Assembly: GCF_009831235.1 (NCBI RefSeq)
Contig: NZ_WUUL01000014.1
Span: 1 to 64,000 of the forward strand
Reading direction: 5' to 3'
Source of the DNA: Shimazuella alba
GTDB lineage: Bacteria > Bacillota > Bacilli > Thermoactinomycetales > Thermoactinomycetaceae
Length of the DNA: 64,000 nucleotides
Shown here: in pieces, positions 9,179-18,150 of the stretch
How the letters are laid out: every line of letters starts with the position of its first letter
Numbering within the stretch: the stretch's first letter is position 1
Program-made: the position numbers and the translations under genes
Notes under the pieces: generated by a model
Told to the model about the DNA's origin: nothing
Database searches by the model: none
What the model saw: the letters and a program-made list of their open reading frames with translations, nothing else

Positions 9179-9209
9179 AACTTGCCGACCGGTAAGTTTT
9201 CTTTATAAT
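9179..9209 (+). promoter_or_regulatory. ilvD promoter overlapped by an operator-like palindrome
   Basis: A -35 match TTGCCG (9182-9187) and -10 TATAAT (9204-9209) are 16 nt apart, 22 nt before the ilvD start. The palindrome AACTTGCC-GACC-GGTAAGTT (9179-9198) covers the -35 and half the spacer. This is a classic repressor position, and the symmetry is of the TetR-like kind. The regulator is not identifiable here. There is no T-box or attenuator upstream of ilvD. Confidence 0.6.
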
Positions 9210-9231
9210 TTGACAAAGTGGGTGACCAAGC

Positions 9232-10902
9232 ATGAGAAGTGACAAAATTAAAAAGGGAATCGATCGAGCGCCACATAGAAGTTTATTGCGAGCAGCTGGG
9301 GTGAAAGAGGAGGATTTCGACAAACCATTTATCGGAGTTTGTAATTCCTTTGTAGAAATTGTACCTGGCCACATGCACTTAAATAAGTTTGCCGAAGTTG
9401 TAAAAGATGCAGTGCGAGCTGCGGGAGGAGTACCATTTGAGTTTAATACCATTGGTGTAGATGACGGAATTGCGATGGGGCATATTGGGATGCGGTATTC
9501 GCTTCCAAGTAGAGAAGTGATCGCAGATGCAGTGGAAACCGTAGCGTTGGCTCACTGGTTTGATGGTCTTATCTGTATACCGAATTGTGACAAAATTACG
9601 CCAGGAATGTTGATGGGTGCAATGCGAGTCAATATTCCTACTATCTTTATCAGCGGTGGACCGATGAAAGCTGGGGTAACTCCTTCTGGTAAATCGATTG
9701 ACTTGGTTTCTGTGTTTGAAGGTGTAGGTGCATATCAAGCAGGAAAAATGGATGAAAAAGAATTGTATGAGATAGAACAATTTGCTTGTCCGAGTTGTGG
9801 TTCTTGCTCTGGTATGTTTACTGCTAACTCAATGAACTGCTTAGCAGAGGCACTAGGGGTTGCCCTACCCGGCAATGGAAGTATTTTAGCTGATACACCA
9901 GAAAGAAAAATACTTGCTCAAAAAGCAGCTGCCCAAATTTTATCTTTGGTAGAAGCTGATTTAAAGCCAAGTGATATTGTTACCAAAGAATCTATCGATA
10001 ATGCATTTGCGTTGGATATGGCGATGGGTGGCTCCACCAATACGGTTTTGCATACATTAGCAATTGCAAATGAAATAGGGGTAGAGTATCCTCTTACAAG
10101 AATTAATGAAATAGCAGCCAAAGTACCAAATCTATGTAAAGTCAGCCCAGCTGGTAAGTGGCATATGGAAGATATTGATCGTGCTGGTGGGATTCATGCT
10201 ATCTTAAATGAATTATCCAAAAAAGACGGCATACTGAATTTGGATTGTAAAACTGTTACCTTAAAAACATTAGGGGAAAACATAAAAGAACATAAAATTT
10301 TAGATGAAGAAGTAATCCATCCCATTACAAATGCTTATAGCGAAACAGGTGGATTGTGTGTCCTTTATGGTAATATAGCTCCAGACGGTGCAGTAATTAA
10401 AACAGGAGCAGTAGATCCTTCGATCAAAATGTTTAGTGGTCCAGCGGTGATCTTCGAATCACAAGATGCAGCAATTGCTGGGATTTCTTTTGGAAAAGTG
10501 AAATCAGGTGATGTAGTCGTGATTCGTTCGGAAGGGCCAAAAGGCGGACCAGGAATGCCTGAAATGCTCTCTCCTACTTCTGCTATCATGGGTAGAGGGT
10601 TAGGAAAAGAAGTCGCACTTATCACAGATGGTAGATTCTCAGGGGCGACTCGTGGAATCAGTATTGGACATATTTCCCCGGAGGCTGCGGATGGCGGGCC
10701 GATTGCATTTGTAGAACCAGGAGATATCATCCATATCGATTTGATTAATCGTACGATCGAGCTCGAAGTTTCCGATGAAGAATTGGAAAAACGAAAAGAA
10801 AATTGGACAGCTCCTAAAATTGAAGTAGGTGGCAGATTCTTACGCCGTTATGCTCAATTGGTTACATCTGCTAATACAGGAGCTATCTTAAAAGATATAT
10901 AG
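9232..10902 (+). CDS. ilvD: Dihydroxy-acid dehydratase
   Basis: IlvD dehydrates 2,3-dihydroxy-isovalerate and 2,3-dihydroxy-3-methylvalerate to the keto acids that precede valine/leucine and isoleucine, using an iron-sulfur cluster. The 556-residue product has the cluster and metal-binding motifs [23 protein letters not shown] and [17 protein letters not shown], plus the C-terminal [12 protein letters not shown] region. Length is normal. It is separate from the ilvBNC-leuB operon at 18-23 kb and has its own promoter, so control may differ (palindrome at the promoter instead of a T-box). The ribosome site before ATG 9232 is weak (GTGGGTGA). A terminator follows. Confidence 0.96.
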   Translation: MRSDKIKKGIDRAPHRSLLRAAGVKEEDFDKPFIGVCNSFVEIVPGHMHLNKFAEVVKDAVRAAGGVPFEFNTIGVDDGIAMGHIGMRYSLPSREVIADAVETVALAHWFDGLICIPNCDKITPGMLMGAMRVNIPTIFISGGPMKAGVTPSGKSIDLVSVFEGVGAYQAGKMDEKELYEIEQFACPSCGSCSGMFTANSMNCLAEALGVALPGNGSILADTPERKILAQKAAAQILSLVEADLKPSDIVTKESIDNAFALDMAMGGSTNTVLHTLAIANEIGVEYPLTRINEIAAKVPNLCKVSPAGKWHMEDIDRAGGIHAILNELSKKDGILNLDCKTVTLKTLGENIKEHKILDEEVIHPITNAYSETGGLCVLYGNIAPDGAVIKTGAVDPSIKMFSGPAVIFESQDAAIAGISFGKVKSGDVVVIRSEGPKGGPGMPEMLSPTSAIMGRGLGKEVALITDGRFSGATRGISIGHISPEAADGGPIAFVEPGDIIHIDLINRTIELEVSDEELEKRKENWTAPKIEVGGRFLRRYAQLVTSANTGAILKDI

Positions 10903-10914
10903 AGCTAGTTCTAA

Positions 10915-10954
10915 AAGAAAATCATCTCTCATAGAGGTGGTTTTCTTTTTTTGT
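10915..10954 (+). terminator. Terminator of ilvD
   Basis: The hairpin AGAAAATCA-CTCT / AGAG-TG-TTTTCT with a 3-nt loop is followed by a T-run. The promoter of the next small gene begins immediately after. Confidence 0.8.
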
Positions 10955-11018
10955 CGTTCTCGTTTTGTGATAAAGTAAAATTGAAAACCATGGGGAGCTA
11001 TGTTGAGAGGATACCCAG

Positions 11019-11210
11019 ATGCCTACTGTCAAAGAAATCCGAGACGCAAGCAGAGAACTTGGAAGAGCGCAAGGAGCAGAGAAGAGATATGAAGCAGAAA
11101 CAAAGCTAATCAACCTCCTTCTGCAAGCTCTCAAGGATCCTTCTCTAGCTAATCTCCACGACCGTCTTCGATTGGATCTGGAAAAACTCCTGAGAAAAGA
11201 CGTGGAGTAG
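11019..11210 (+). CDS. Small orphan gene of foreign composition (unit B)
   Basis: The product is 63 residues, highly charged (MPTVKEIRDASREL...), predicted helical and soluble, with no known motif. Codons are G/C-ending (CTC, GAC, AAG, GAG) in an AT-rich neighbourhood. An AT-rich promoter-like stretch lies at about 10950-10985 and a GAGAGGA site precedes the ATG. A hairpin with 10-bp arms and no U-tract follows 13 nt after the stop. The unit is inserted between ilvD and the convergent bacteriocin cluster. Confidence 0.68.
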   Translation: MPTVKEIRDASRELGRAQGAEKRYEAETKLINLLLQALKDPSLANLHDRLRLDLEKLLRKDVE

Positions 11211-11223
11211 CCTTGGTTAAAAT

Positions 11224-11251
11224 GGACACCTCGAGAAAGCCCGAGGTGTCC
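11224..11251 (+). other. Hairpin 3' of unit B
   Basis: The arms GGACACCTCG and CGAGGTGTCC are perfectly complementary over 10 bp with an 8-nt loop, followed by ACTGCTTTT, so there is no proper U-tract. It may also stop transcripts coming from the minus-strand SagB-type gene. Confidence 0.75.
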
Positions 11252-11264
11252 ACTGCTTTTAGAA

Positions 11265-12812
11265 CTAATTATGTATATTAGCCTCTATTTTTCCTCTCAA
11301 ATGAAATGGTCCAATTGGAATTTGAATGAGAGTGGTTTCTTTTTGATCCTGTATTTGATAGAGTTGATCAATCATTTTTGTATTATATCCTAACAATGGA
11401 TGGCCCCCAAAACCGATTGAGGAGGCAGCAAGCAGCAATCGTTGTACCAATATACCAGTTTCCATCTGGCGGATGCGGTATGCTCGTGTCCCCAGATATT
11501 CTGTTCCTAACAAGGGATCGCCCAAAATATGCAAACAGATGGGGACTTGAAAAAGATTGATATGCTGATGAGTCATACTTTGTTGGAAATAGAAACGGAA
11601 ATCCCCTTCTTGGATTAATTGCAAGGAATGGTTGGCAGGATTATAGCAATAAAGACCATTCGACACCTCCTCCACCTCATATAAGTAACCAGCGATTGTG
11701 AGATGATAAAAAGGATGATCAGCATGTTCAGACAAATCATTCGAGTGGGAAGTTGCATCCCTCACCGTATGCAAAAGAGTGCTGAGTTGCTCTAAAGTGA
11801 CAGTTTTTTTTGTGAAATCAGCTCCAGGTGAGACTCTAGACCGGCAGGTCTCGAGAAACGGTGGTAGATGGGAACGACACGGTGGTAAAGGAGTTATTTG
11901 CTTTTTCGTTTGGAAAATTGGCTTTGTTCTCTGTATGGATGGAAATGCTTTTATCTCCTGCTGTATGGATTGAAGATGTATCCGTTGTAAGTCAGGATAT
12001 GGGATTAATTTTTTTGATTTCATGTGATAATTGTGTGAAATGACAGGTACTTCTGTTATTTTATCTTCTGTAAAAGTATCTGACTGAATGGATAGAGACG
12101 ATGCCATCGGTATTACGGCATAGATGCTCTCTTTTTCGGTTGACAATCCTAACAAATGATTTATCTGTTCATCTAAGAATTGATAATAGATGGTTGTATC
12201 AAAAGAGGTTTGCTTGGCTACTTCTAACAACTGCCCAATGACAACACCACTATCCAATCCCTGTAGTCGATAGGCGAAGTTGTGATATTTGAAGAAGTTT
12301 TTCCAAAAGAAAATAGACACGAATATAGTTGCAAAGCAATCTGAGATATCGCAGCGGTTTCCTAGTGCATTTGCTAGATAAGCATCATAGTTGCCCTCTC
12401 GCAATAGTACCAAGGAATGGTGAGCTGCATCATAGTGATAGATACCAGGTGGAATATCATTTAATTTGATATAAAGGTATAATTCATTGGGATACAGAGC
12501 TCCACCAGAAGGTACAAACCTTCGGTACATTGTTGCAGTATGAGGTATATCATCTATGTGTGCCGGATATGTCGCATAAACTACTTTTGTTATTCCAAAT
12601 ACACACCACAAAAAACATCCCAATTTGTCTAGCGAAAGGTTTCCGGTTTTTTTTTGGAAGGACAGTGGGATTTCATGAGATAGAGCGATTTTCGGTCTAT
12701 CTTGGTAAATTTTAAAGGGATATGGTGCATTATTCCAATCCACTTCCCAATCATCAGGGCGTATTTTATCAGGATCGATCTGCAGATGAGATAAGAAGGT
12801 GTCAGTATGCAA
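11265..12812 (-). CDS. SagB-type azoline dehydrogenase with two nitroreductase-like modules
   Basis: This FMN-dependent dehydrogenase should oxidise thiazolines/oxazolines to thiazoles/oxazoles on the modified precursor peptide. The 515-residue protein holds two nitroreductase-fold halves. Residues about 40-250 contain the SagB signature (RRFVPSGGALYPNELYLY, then GIYHYDAAHHSL). Residues about 330-510 repeat the fold (GLYCYNPANHSL, then a C-terminal GHPLLGYN-type motif), but the second half lacks the SGGALYP loop, so probably only one half carries flavin chemistry or the two form an internal dimer. It is last in the minus-strand cluster, 15 nt after the YcaO gene, so cotranscription is likely. 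SagB belongs with heterocycloanthracin-type clusters. Confidence 0.88.
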   Translation of the reverse strand: MHTDTFLSHLQIDPDKIRPDDWEVDWNNAPYPFKIYQDRPKIALSHEIPLSFQKKTGNLSLDKLGCFLWCVFGITKVVYATYPAHIDDIPHTATMYRRFVPSGGALYPNELYLYIKLNDIPPGIYHYDAAHHSLVLLREGNYDAYLANALGNRCDISDCFATIFVSIFFWKNFFKYHNFAYRLQGLDSGVVIGQLLEVAKQTSFDTTIYYQFLDEQINHLLGLSTEKESIYAVIPMASSLSIQSDTFTEDKITEVPVISHNYHMKSKKLIPYPDLQRIHLQSIQQEIKAFPSIQRTKPIFQTKKQITPLPPCRSHLPPFLETCRSRVSPGADFTKKTVTLEQLSTLLHTVRDATSHSNDLSEHADHPFYHLTIAGYLYEVEEVSNGLYCYNPANHSLQLIQEGDFRFYFQQSMTHQHINLFQVPICLHILGDPLLGTEYLGTRAYRIRQMETGILVQRLLLAASSIGFGGHPLLGYNTKMIDQLYQIQDQKETTLIQIPIGPFHLRGKIEANIHN

Positions 12813-12827
12813 AAATTTTTCCTCCTT

Positions 12828-14765
12828 TTATGGAAATGGATGGGGATGAGGATTTAGTTGATCAAGCGATAACTCGTTTTTTACATACCCTAGTTTTTTT
12901 GGTACTTGCAAAACTCTTGGTAATCCAGTTAAACGAGTGAGATGATGGCCAAATGTCATCGGTAGCATACCAGGAATAATTACCTTCACGCAGTGTAATT
13001 CGTTTCGCTCAAGCTCTGTAGTAGTTTGATTTACTACTATTACATCAAGACCAATGTTTTTACAGGTTTGGATCAAATAACGCAGATCATCAGTCAAATC
13101 TGTTTCGCTGATCGGTGGTTGACTCATCTGTTGATAAGTTTGAATTCGCTCATTTTGTTTTAATAAAAAATGCAACCGATGTTCTGTTTCTGGTATGCTG
13201 TAAAGCATGGAATGATCAGGCATGTGACGTACAAGGTGGGGCTTATCGATCATGTTTCTGTATTTTGCTCGCTGTTGTTCTGCTTTGGCATCAAGTGTGA
13301 GCATCATCCCTGCTAATTCATGTATCGCATTTTTGGTAGCTTTAATAGGATCAAAATGAGTTCCTGCTGCACATATCAAATGGAATCCTGTTTCTTTTCT
13401 GTTTCTGGCAATTGCAAAAATACTTGGTATTCGATGTTCCATTGTTGCGTCAAAGAGATGGATTTCATAGCCTGCAACAGTATGTATACGATCAAGCATG
13501 AGATCGAGCTCCCCGTCAATTGCCGAGAAGGGGTCTATTCTTGTCAGAGGCAGCCGTGCGTACCATGTCATCAAGAATGCATCTCGTTCGAATACTTCAA
13601 GTATCCCATGGAAGATTGCTTCTTCTATGCTTCCTCCGAGTGCACAACCATTTGAAGTTTCGTAGACAAATCCTTTTCCATCTCCCAAGCTATAGTAAGC
13701 TAATAGTTCCGGCACTAGAATAGGTTGTTTTTGCCCAAAGGAGTATCCCCAAACCCAATTCATCTTTTGATGAGGATCAAAAGCCCGAAAAGGGAAATGA
13801 GATGTGTTGTATTGTTCGTTTGAATGAGTACCCACTTTTACAGGATGTAGTGCAAGATCGGAAATATTATGATAGCTATCATAAATAACTGTTCGTTTAC
13901 TTCTAGGTGCTATACCGCAAGAACGTTCCAATCCTTCAAAGATAGCTGTTATCTCACTGTCTTCAAAGCGGTGAGTTCTACCAGCAGTCGCCTCACTACC
14001 TACATACAAAGGCAGCTTCACGCTTGCAGCAGCAAATGGTGCGAGGTAATCATGGATATTTCCATTAAATACTCCTGTGCGGTTTCCGTAATAGTCCCTT
14101 TTCAGCGTTTGTCTCCAATGTTCAAATGGATGTTTCCGAAAATTATATGTTTCCGTTTTGGGATTAGATTGAAGTGAAATCCGCGCTAATTCAGCAGTAT
14201 CTGATGGTAGAGAAGCGCAAATAGAACACAATGGATCAGCAAGTATTTTCTCTCTTGTTGTCTGTAGAGTGGGTAAATGTATGATAATGAGCTCTTCTTG
14301 AAGGGAACTTTGAATATTTACAATCTTTTTTATTTCATCCAGCAAAATACTTGTTATATGGTTAACTGCATGGATGGACACCCAAGGATCAATTTTGGTA
14401 ATTCCTTGCTGACTCAGATGTTGGTAAATTTCCCACATCTCTTTTCTATCACTGCCACCCATCAAGATTCTCCGATCTGCACAATGGAAACAAGGGTTAC
14501 CATTTTGTTGGATGAGTGGACCGATCATTGCTTCTCCAAATCCAATAAAACATCTTAACCAAGGGACAACAGACGAAGTTTGTATTTCCCGATGAATAGA
14601 GGGATACCAGTAGTCATGCAGAACCAATAGGAGATCAATACTTTCCCAATCCACGTTCTTCCGATTCTCAGGGATGGAGCAGATAGAAAATTGTTCTTCT
14701 AACACATTAGTTATAGATCTTGCTAGTATTCCTTCTCCCAAAATACCAATAGTATATTTCATCAT
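12828..14765 (-). CDS. YcaO cyclodehydratase with fused E1-like N-terminal domain (TOMM biosynthesis)
   Basis: This is an ATP-dependent YcaO enzyme that cyclises Cys/Ser/Thr of a precursor to azolines. The N-terminal 200 residues look like an E1/ThiF-type partner domain: a Rossmann-like start (GILGEGILA) and two Cys pairs (CFHCADRR, CSICASL) that could hold zinc. The YcaO domain follows with its ATP-site motifs SEATAGRTHRFEDSE and ALGGSIEEAIFHGILEVFERDA. The protein ends in PHPHPFP, the PxPxP tail typical of catalytic YcaO proteins. At 645 residues it matches the fused SagCD-like form. Start ATG 14765 or 14762. The upstream sequence is a mobile-element end, so the ribosome site is weak (CGGAAAA). 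Confidence 0.93.
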   Translation of the reverse strand: MMKYTIGILGEGILARSITNVLEEQFSICSIPENRKNVDWESIDLLLVLHDYWYPSIHREIQTSSVVPWLRCFIGFGEAMIGPLIQQNGNPCFHCADRRILMGGSDRKEMWEIYQHLSQQGITKIDPWVSIHAVNHITSILLDEIKKIVNIQSSLQEELIIIHLPTLQTTREKILADPLCSICASLPSDTAELARISLQSNPKTETYNFRKHPFEHWRQTLKRDYYGNRTGVFNGNIHDYLAPFAAASVKLPLYVGSEATAGRTHRFEDSEITAIFEGLERSCGIAPRSKRTVIYDSYHNISDLALHPVKVGTHSNEQYNTSHFPFRAFDPHQKMNWVWGYSFGQKQPILVPELLAYYSLGDGKGFVYETSNGCALGGSIEEAIFHGILEVFERDAFLMTWYARLPLTRIDPFSAIDGELDLMLDRIHTVAGYEIHLFDATMEHRIPSIFAIARNRKETGFHLICAAGTHFDPIKATKNAIHELAGMMLTLDAKAEQQRAKYRNMIDKPHLVRHMPDHSMLYSIPETEHRLHFLLKQNERIQTYQQMSQPPISETDLTDDLRYLIQTCKNIGLDVIVVNQTTTELERNELHCVKVIIPGMLPMTFGHHLTRLTGLPRVLQVPKKLGYVKNELSLDQLNPHPHPFP

Positions 14766-14770
14766 TTTTC

Positions 14771-15177
14771 CGACAGGATACCTCGACTTCTACAAGTCGG
14801 GGAGGAATAACGACGTGATTCTTAGAACCACATTCTTTTCTCCTGTCGTACTCCTTTCTAAGTAGGATTTTTGAATATATTGTCGAATGGGATGGGCAGG
14901 AGAAAACCGTTGGGCACTTTTTGCTATCAGGCACTCCTTGTACTTTGGCAACTATATCTAGGCAGTTGTAGTAGGAATGCTCTACTACGTAAAAGATACA
15001 AGCTATCGGAAGGTTCTGTATCTCGGGAAGTGGAGTACCTAAACACAGGGTCTGTATGTATCAGCATGACTGATAGGGAACAGGTAGCTGTCAACTTGCA
15101 TATAACATCCATTTAAGGTCAGAGTCTCGCATGACTGGATCGTTACAAGCTTCCACCTCTTAGGTGGTGAGTCGTTG
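14771..15177 (+). mobile_element. Non-autonomous IS200/IS605-like element inside the bacteriocin operon
   Basis: These 400 bases fill the whole gap between two cluster genes and have no long ORF. They start with a hairpin (CCTCGACTT / AAGTCGGGG, about 14779-14801) and end with another (CCACCTC / AGGTGG followed by GAGTCGTTGAC, about 15152-15177), the usual look of IS605-family ends. The stretch about 14990-15177 is G-rich, structured and like an omega-RNA 3' end. No TnpA or TnpB is encoded. It might be a PATE/MITE-type derivative mobilised in trans. Boundaries are estimates, and orientation is inferred from the right-end motif. Confidence 0.5.
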
Positions 15178-15179
15178 AC

Positions 15180-17042
15180 TTAGGATTGTTCCTCTCGCAA
15201 CATAACTCCGACGACAGAAAGATGCTGATCGATTATCTTTTCCATACATATTGAAAATACATCCATCTGCTGGTTATGATGTTCAAGTGTAGGTAGAACA
15301 GATGATAAAACTTGTTCATACGAGTCAGCTTGATAGCTTGGAAATAAAGTAGTGCAAAGTGCTAGTTGTTTGTTAGTATGGAGCGCTGACGTTTTATTGG
15401 TATCATTTTGTACCATTTGCAATGCTTTTTGTAAAGCATTACGAAGAGCAGCAGTCAGATGAAAGCCCACACTCGCAAACCAAGTACTTCCAGTTTTGAT
15501 CCATACAACAGGGAAACCAAAGATAGGTTCACCAATAGACACAGTAGGTGATCCATATAAACTTCTTATGCTTTTCACATAATATCGGCTTTTTTCATCC
15601 TCGATAAAGTTGAGTGAAAGTTGGTATTGTGGAAGCGTAGGCGATGCATTCTTTTCTTTAAGAAAATGGGTTAAATGTTTTTGTAGACCTCGACAGATTG
15701 CTTCTGCATTGCTTTCTCCAGCACCAATTCCAATGTAAGCAGAAGGACTATTTAACAAATATGTTCCTTTTATCAGCTGTGAACCATATGCTTCGATCCC
15801 AGCTAAACCGGATTCGCGCTGTGCCTCTTGGTGATTCCATCCTGCACAAATAATAGGAGTCAGCGTTTGCGTTGACTCGGCTGATAACGGATTAGAAACA
15901 ATTACTTGGCATTGGGATAGCGGAAGTTGAAGGTGATTTTCTGGTCCCCATAAACGGAAAATACCAGTTCTAGAAGAAGTGATCTGTTGGAATAAATATG
16001 GTAAATTCCCATTTTTGTGTATAGTACTGTCATTCCATTTTTCCTTTGGCAGGGCTTTTAAGATTTGATTGGTTTGGTCTAAGTGAGGCAGAGATTGAAA
16101 CGAATGCCATCTGCCTTCCAGTGTTACTAGGTCAAGCAGGAATACAGTTGGTTTGTTTTTTCGTACAATGCCTGTTTGGATTTGAAACCAGAGAAAAGCC
16201 AATTGATTGGCAAGCAGGCATAAGCTCGTGCTACTGGCTTTATTGGTGTTGTTTTTAAAAAAAGAAACTCGCTGGTATGCTGATTGAAAATCAATAGCAG
16301 GTCCAACCATTCCTGTATCATGTAAAACGATTGCAGGTAGAAAACATTTCTGTGCTTTTTTACAAACATGCTCTAAAAGAATCATTTGATCTACATCTTT
16401 TTCTTCACCAACATATAAAACGGTATCAAACGAGCTGACAATTTCATCCCAACAGGAAATGGAGTCGTAGGGGATAGGAGCAATAGAGACACCAGAATCC
16501 ATCAGCTTTGTATCATGCAGTAGTTGGGAAATTCGGTTCATTGAGGCAGTGCTATGTTCCGTTGCAATCATATGGATTTTTTCAAGACCGGATTGAAGCA
16601 AAGCATAGATAAGTGTGGTCAAAAAATCACCTGATCCAATCGTAAGTACGCTTGATTGACGATACTTTTCAAACCGATGAGCGCCTGAACCAGAAAGATG
16701 ATCGAGATAATCGATCTGGGCTTGATATTTTTTTTGAATGTTTTCGGCTAATGTATGACCTTCGTCTGTACTGATATCACGTGCATAACCATTTTCTAGT
16801 AAGATTTCGGCGAATTCATAAACACGTTGTTGGAAGTCCTCAGGCAGTCCTTCTGTAATCTCTTGCAACGTTCGTCCTCCATCGAAAATAGGGAGTAACT
16901 TTTCCATCCATTGGTAGACATTAGAACCATGCATGCGAAACGAATGGGAATTGTTTCGAAAATAAATTCCACCCTTCCTATCTGGAATATAGTATGTATC
17001 TTGATTTACTTTTAGGCGAGTAGATGCGAGGATACCTGGCAT
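15180..17042 (-). CDS. Thiazole-containing bacteriocin maturation protein, ThiF-like
   Basis: This 620-residue protein resembles the ThiF/E1-like maturation proteins found beside heterocycloanthracin-type YcaO genes. The N-terminal 100 residues look like a winged-helix RiPP-recognition domain (NQDTYYIPDRKGGIYFRN). A Rossmann-like segment follows (YRQSSVLTIGSGDF at about 125-140), and the remaining 400 residues carry a YcaO-like alternating pattern (SAYIGIGAGESNAEAICRGL) without an evident ATP site. It probably binds the leader peptide and presents it to the cyclodehydratase. The gene starts at ATG 17042 and is separated from the precursor gene by an attenuating terminator. Exact biochemistry is inferred from family and context. 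Confidence 0.82.
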   Translation of the reverse strand: MPGILASTRLKVNQDTYYIPDRKGGIYFRNNSHSFRMHGSNVYQWMEKLLPIFDGGRTLQEITEGLPEDFQQRVYEFAEILLENGYARDISTDEGHTLAENIQKKYQAQIDYLDHLSGSGAHRFEKYRQSSVLTIGSGDFLTTLIYALLQSGLEKIHMIATEHSTASMNRISQLLHDTKLMDSGVSIAPIPYDSISCWDEIVSSFDTVLYVGEEKDVDQMILLEHVCKKAQKCFLPAIVLHDTGMVGPAIDFQSAYQRVSFFKNNTNKASSTSLCLLANQLAFLWFQIQTGIVRKNKPTVFLLDLVTLEGRWHSFQSLPHLDQTNQILKALPKEKWNDSTIHKNGNLPYLFQQITSSRTGIFRLWGPENHLQLPLSQCQVIVSNPLSAESTQTLTPIICAGWNHQEAQRESGLAGIEAYGSQLIKGTYLLNSPSAYIGIGAGESNAEAICRGLQKHLTHFLKEKNASPTLPQYQLSLNFIEDEKSRYYVKSIRSLYGSPTVSIGEPIFGFPVVWIKTGSTWFASVGFHLTAALRNALQKALQMVQNDTNKTSALHTNKQLALCTTLFPSYQADSYEQVLSSVLPTLEHHNQQMDVFSICMEKIIDQHLSVVGVMLREEQS

Positions 17043-17117
17043 GAAGATTCACCTTTCCTTCCATGTTGTTGTCTACTCCCATGTCTATGTTTCAAGGCCT
17101 ATCCACTTTCTTCGTGT

Positions 17118-17141
17118 AAAAAAAGCCCTTGAAAGCAGGGC
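17118..17141 (-). terminator. Intra-cluster terminator after precursor gene
   Basis: On the minus strand, GCCCT / AGGGC with a 7-base loop is followed by seven T, directly after the precursor stop. Partial read-through here would give much more precursor than enzyme mRNA, as is common in RiPP operons. Confidence 0.75.
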
Positions 17142-17148
17142 ATATGTT

Positions 17149-17412
17149 TTAGAAGAATGGAAAAAACGGAAAAAATGGAAATAGAGGGAAGCATCCACCA
17201 CAACCACCGCAGCCGCCACAACCGCCACAACCGCCACAGCCACCACAATGGCGCCCGCAGCCACCGCAGCCACCACAACCGCCACAACGACCAAAGCGTT
17301 GGGCTATATCAACATCTTCGTACTGCTCCATGTAGTGCTGCCATGGTGTATTTTCGCTTTTTTCATATTCATCAATGCTTAGTTCTTGTAAGTCTTTTTG
17401 AAAATCTCCCAT
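17149..17412 (-). CDS. Heterocycloanthracin-type bacteriocin precursor peptide
   Basis: The 87-residue product has an acidic leader (about residues 1-42, MGDFQKDLQELSIDEYEKSE onwards, ending QRFGR) and a core built of Cys-Gly-Gly units: 11 cysteines between residues 43 and 74, interrupted once by CGRH, then a Pro/Phe tail (FPLFPFFPFFPFF). Regular CXX repeats are the mark of heterocycloanthracin/sonorensin-class precursors, whose Cys become thiazoles. The ATG at 17412 follows a strong GGAGGT site. A mirror-image plus-strand ORF exists only because of the repeat. Unusual points are the pure glycine spacing and the aromatic tail. No transporter or immunity gene is seen nearby. Confidence 0.92.
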   Translation of the reverse strand: MGDFQKDLQELSIDEYEKSENTPWQHYMEQYEDVDIAQRFGRCGGCGGCGGCGRHCGGCGGCGGCGGCGGCGGCFPLFPFFPFFPFF

Positions 17413-17691
17413 CTTTTACTACCTCCATTAACTAAAGGGGTTTCGGAAGGGATATCGTGACAGTCGCCCTTCTTGACATGATATATCTATGATGAGAATG
17501 GAAAAGAGGTTACTCGAAATAATTAGCTGTTTTTGTCAAAAGTGTGTGTTTTTTTTGCTGTTTCATGGTATGATTTACAAAAGTAGCTACATATCTGCAC
17601 ATCATGAAGAATAAGCGTGATGTATTCCTAAAACACCTTCCTTAAATTATTATTTTTAATAATTGGAATAGTAAAAACTCAGGAATGACGG

Positions 17692-17712
17692 ATGACAGCG
17701 CTGTCATTTTTG
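17692..17712. terminator. Palindrome between the bacteriocin and ilv blocks
   Basis: The perfect palindrome ATGACAGCGCTGTCAT is followed by TTTTG. It could be a small terminator or an operator upstream of the ilvB promoter. The rest of 17413-17735 is AT-rich, with only possible minus-strand promoter elements for the precursor (a TTGACA near 17535). Confidence 0.35.
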
Positions 17713-17737
17713 TAATATAAAATAATGACAGAATGGG

Positions 17738-17767
17738 TTGACAATCGAAAAGTGTCATCGATATAAT
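17738..17767 (+). promoter_or_regulatory. ilvB operon promoter
   Basis: TTGACA (17738-17743) and TATAAT (17762-17767) are separated by 18 nt, a near-consensus sigma-A promoter. It would start transcription at about 17774, giving a leader of some 375 nt that contains the T-box. A second TTGACA lies at about 17823 without a well-spaced -10. Confidence 0.75.
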
Positions 17768-17867
17768 AGCTCCTAAATAATAAAAAATAACTGTATTTCT
17801 CAAAACTTAAAAACAATTTATATTGACATAATTGAAACAATGACGAGGATATAAGTGTTGTACCAAT

Positions 17868-18125
17868 ACGCGAGACAGAGATTTTTGGGATTTTGCTGAG
17901 ACCCAAAACCGTAAGTACTTTGCTTCTCACCTCTGAGTTACATGCCGAAAAAGTAAGGAAACACTTGAGTAGACCATGATCGGTTGTCGCCGTTATCGAC
18001 CGAGTACTTACATGTACTTGATGAGACTGAATGCTGCGAGGCTTCAGTGAACTTGGGTGGTACCACGAAACTGTTCGTCCCAATTGGTGAATTTATTCAC
18101 TGGGATTGTACGGTTTTTTTTTATT
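17868..18125 (+). promoter_or_regulatory. T-box leader (leucine) of ilvBNC-leuB
   Basis: The T-box core GTGGTACCACG (18057-18067) lies before a terminator (CGTCCCAAT / GGGATTGTACGG then T9, about 18080-18122). The stem I region contains TCTCACCTCTGAG (about 17923-17935), where CTC, a Leu codon, is the likely specifier. Leucine-specific T-boxes are common on ilv-leu operons. So the operon should respond to leucine starvation. Confidence 0.87.
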
Positions 18126-18150
18126 ATGATTTAAAAAGGAGGAATAACTT

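Noticed and set aside
17157-17435. Plus-strand ORF rich in His/Arg/Asn repeats
   Set aside because: It is the antisense of the Cys-Gly-Gly repeat precursor gene, which has the ribosome site, the leader-core layout and the matching enzymes.
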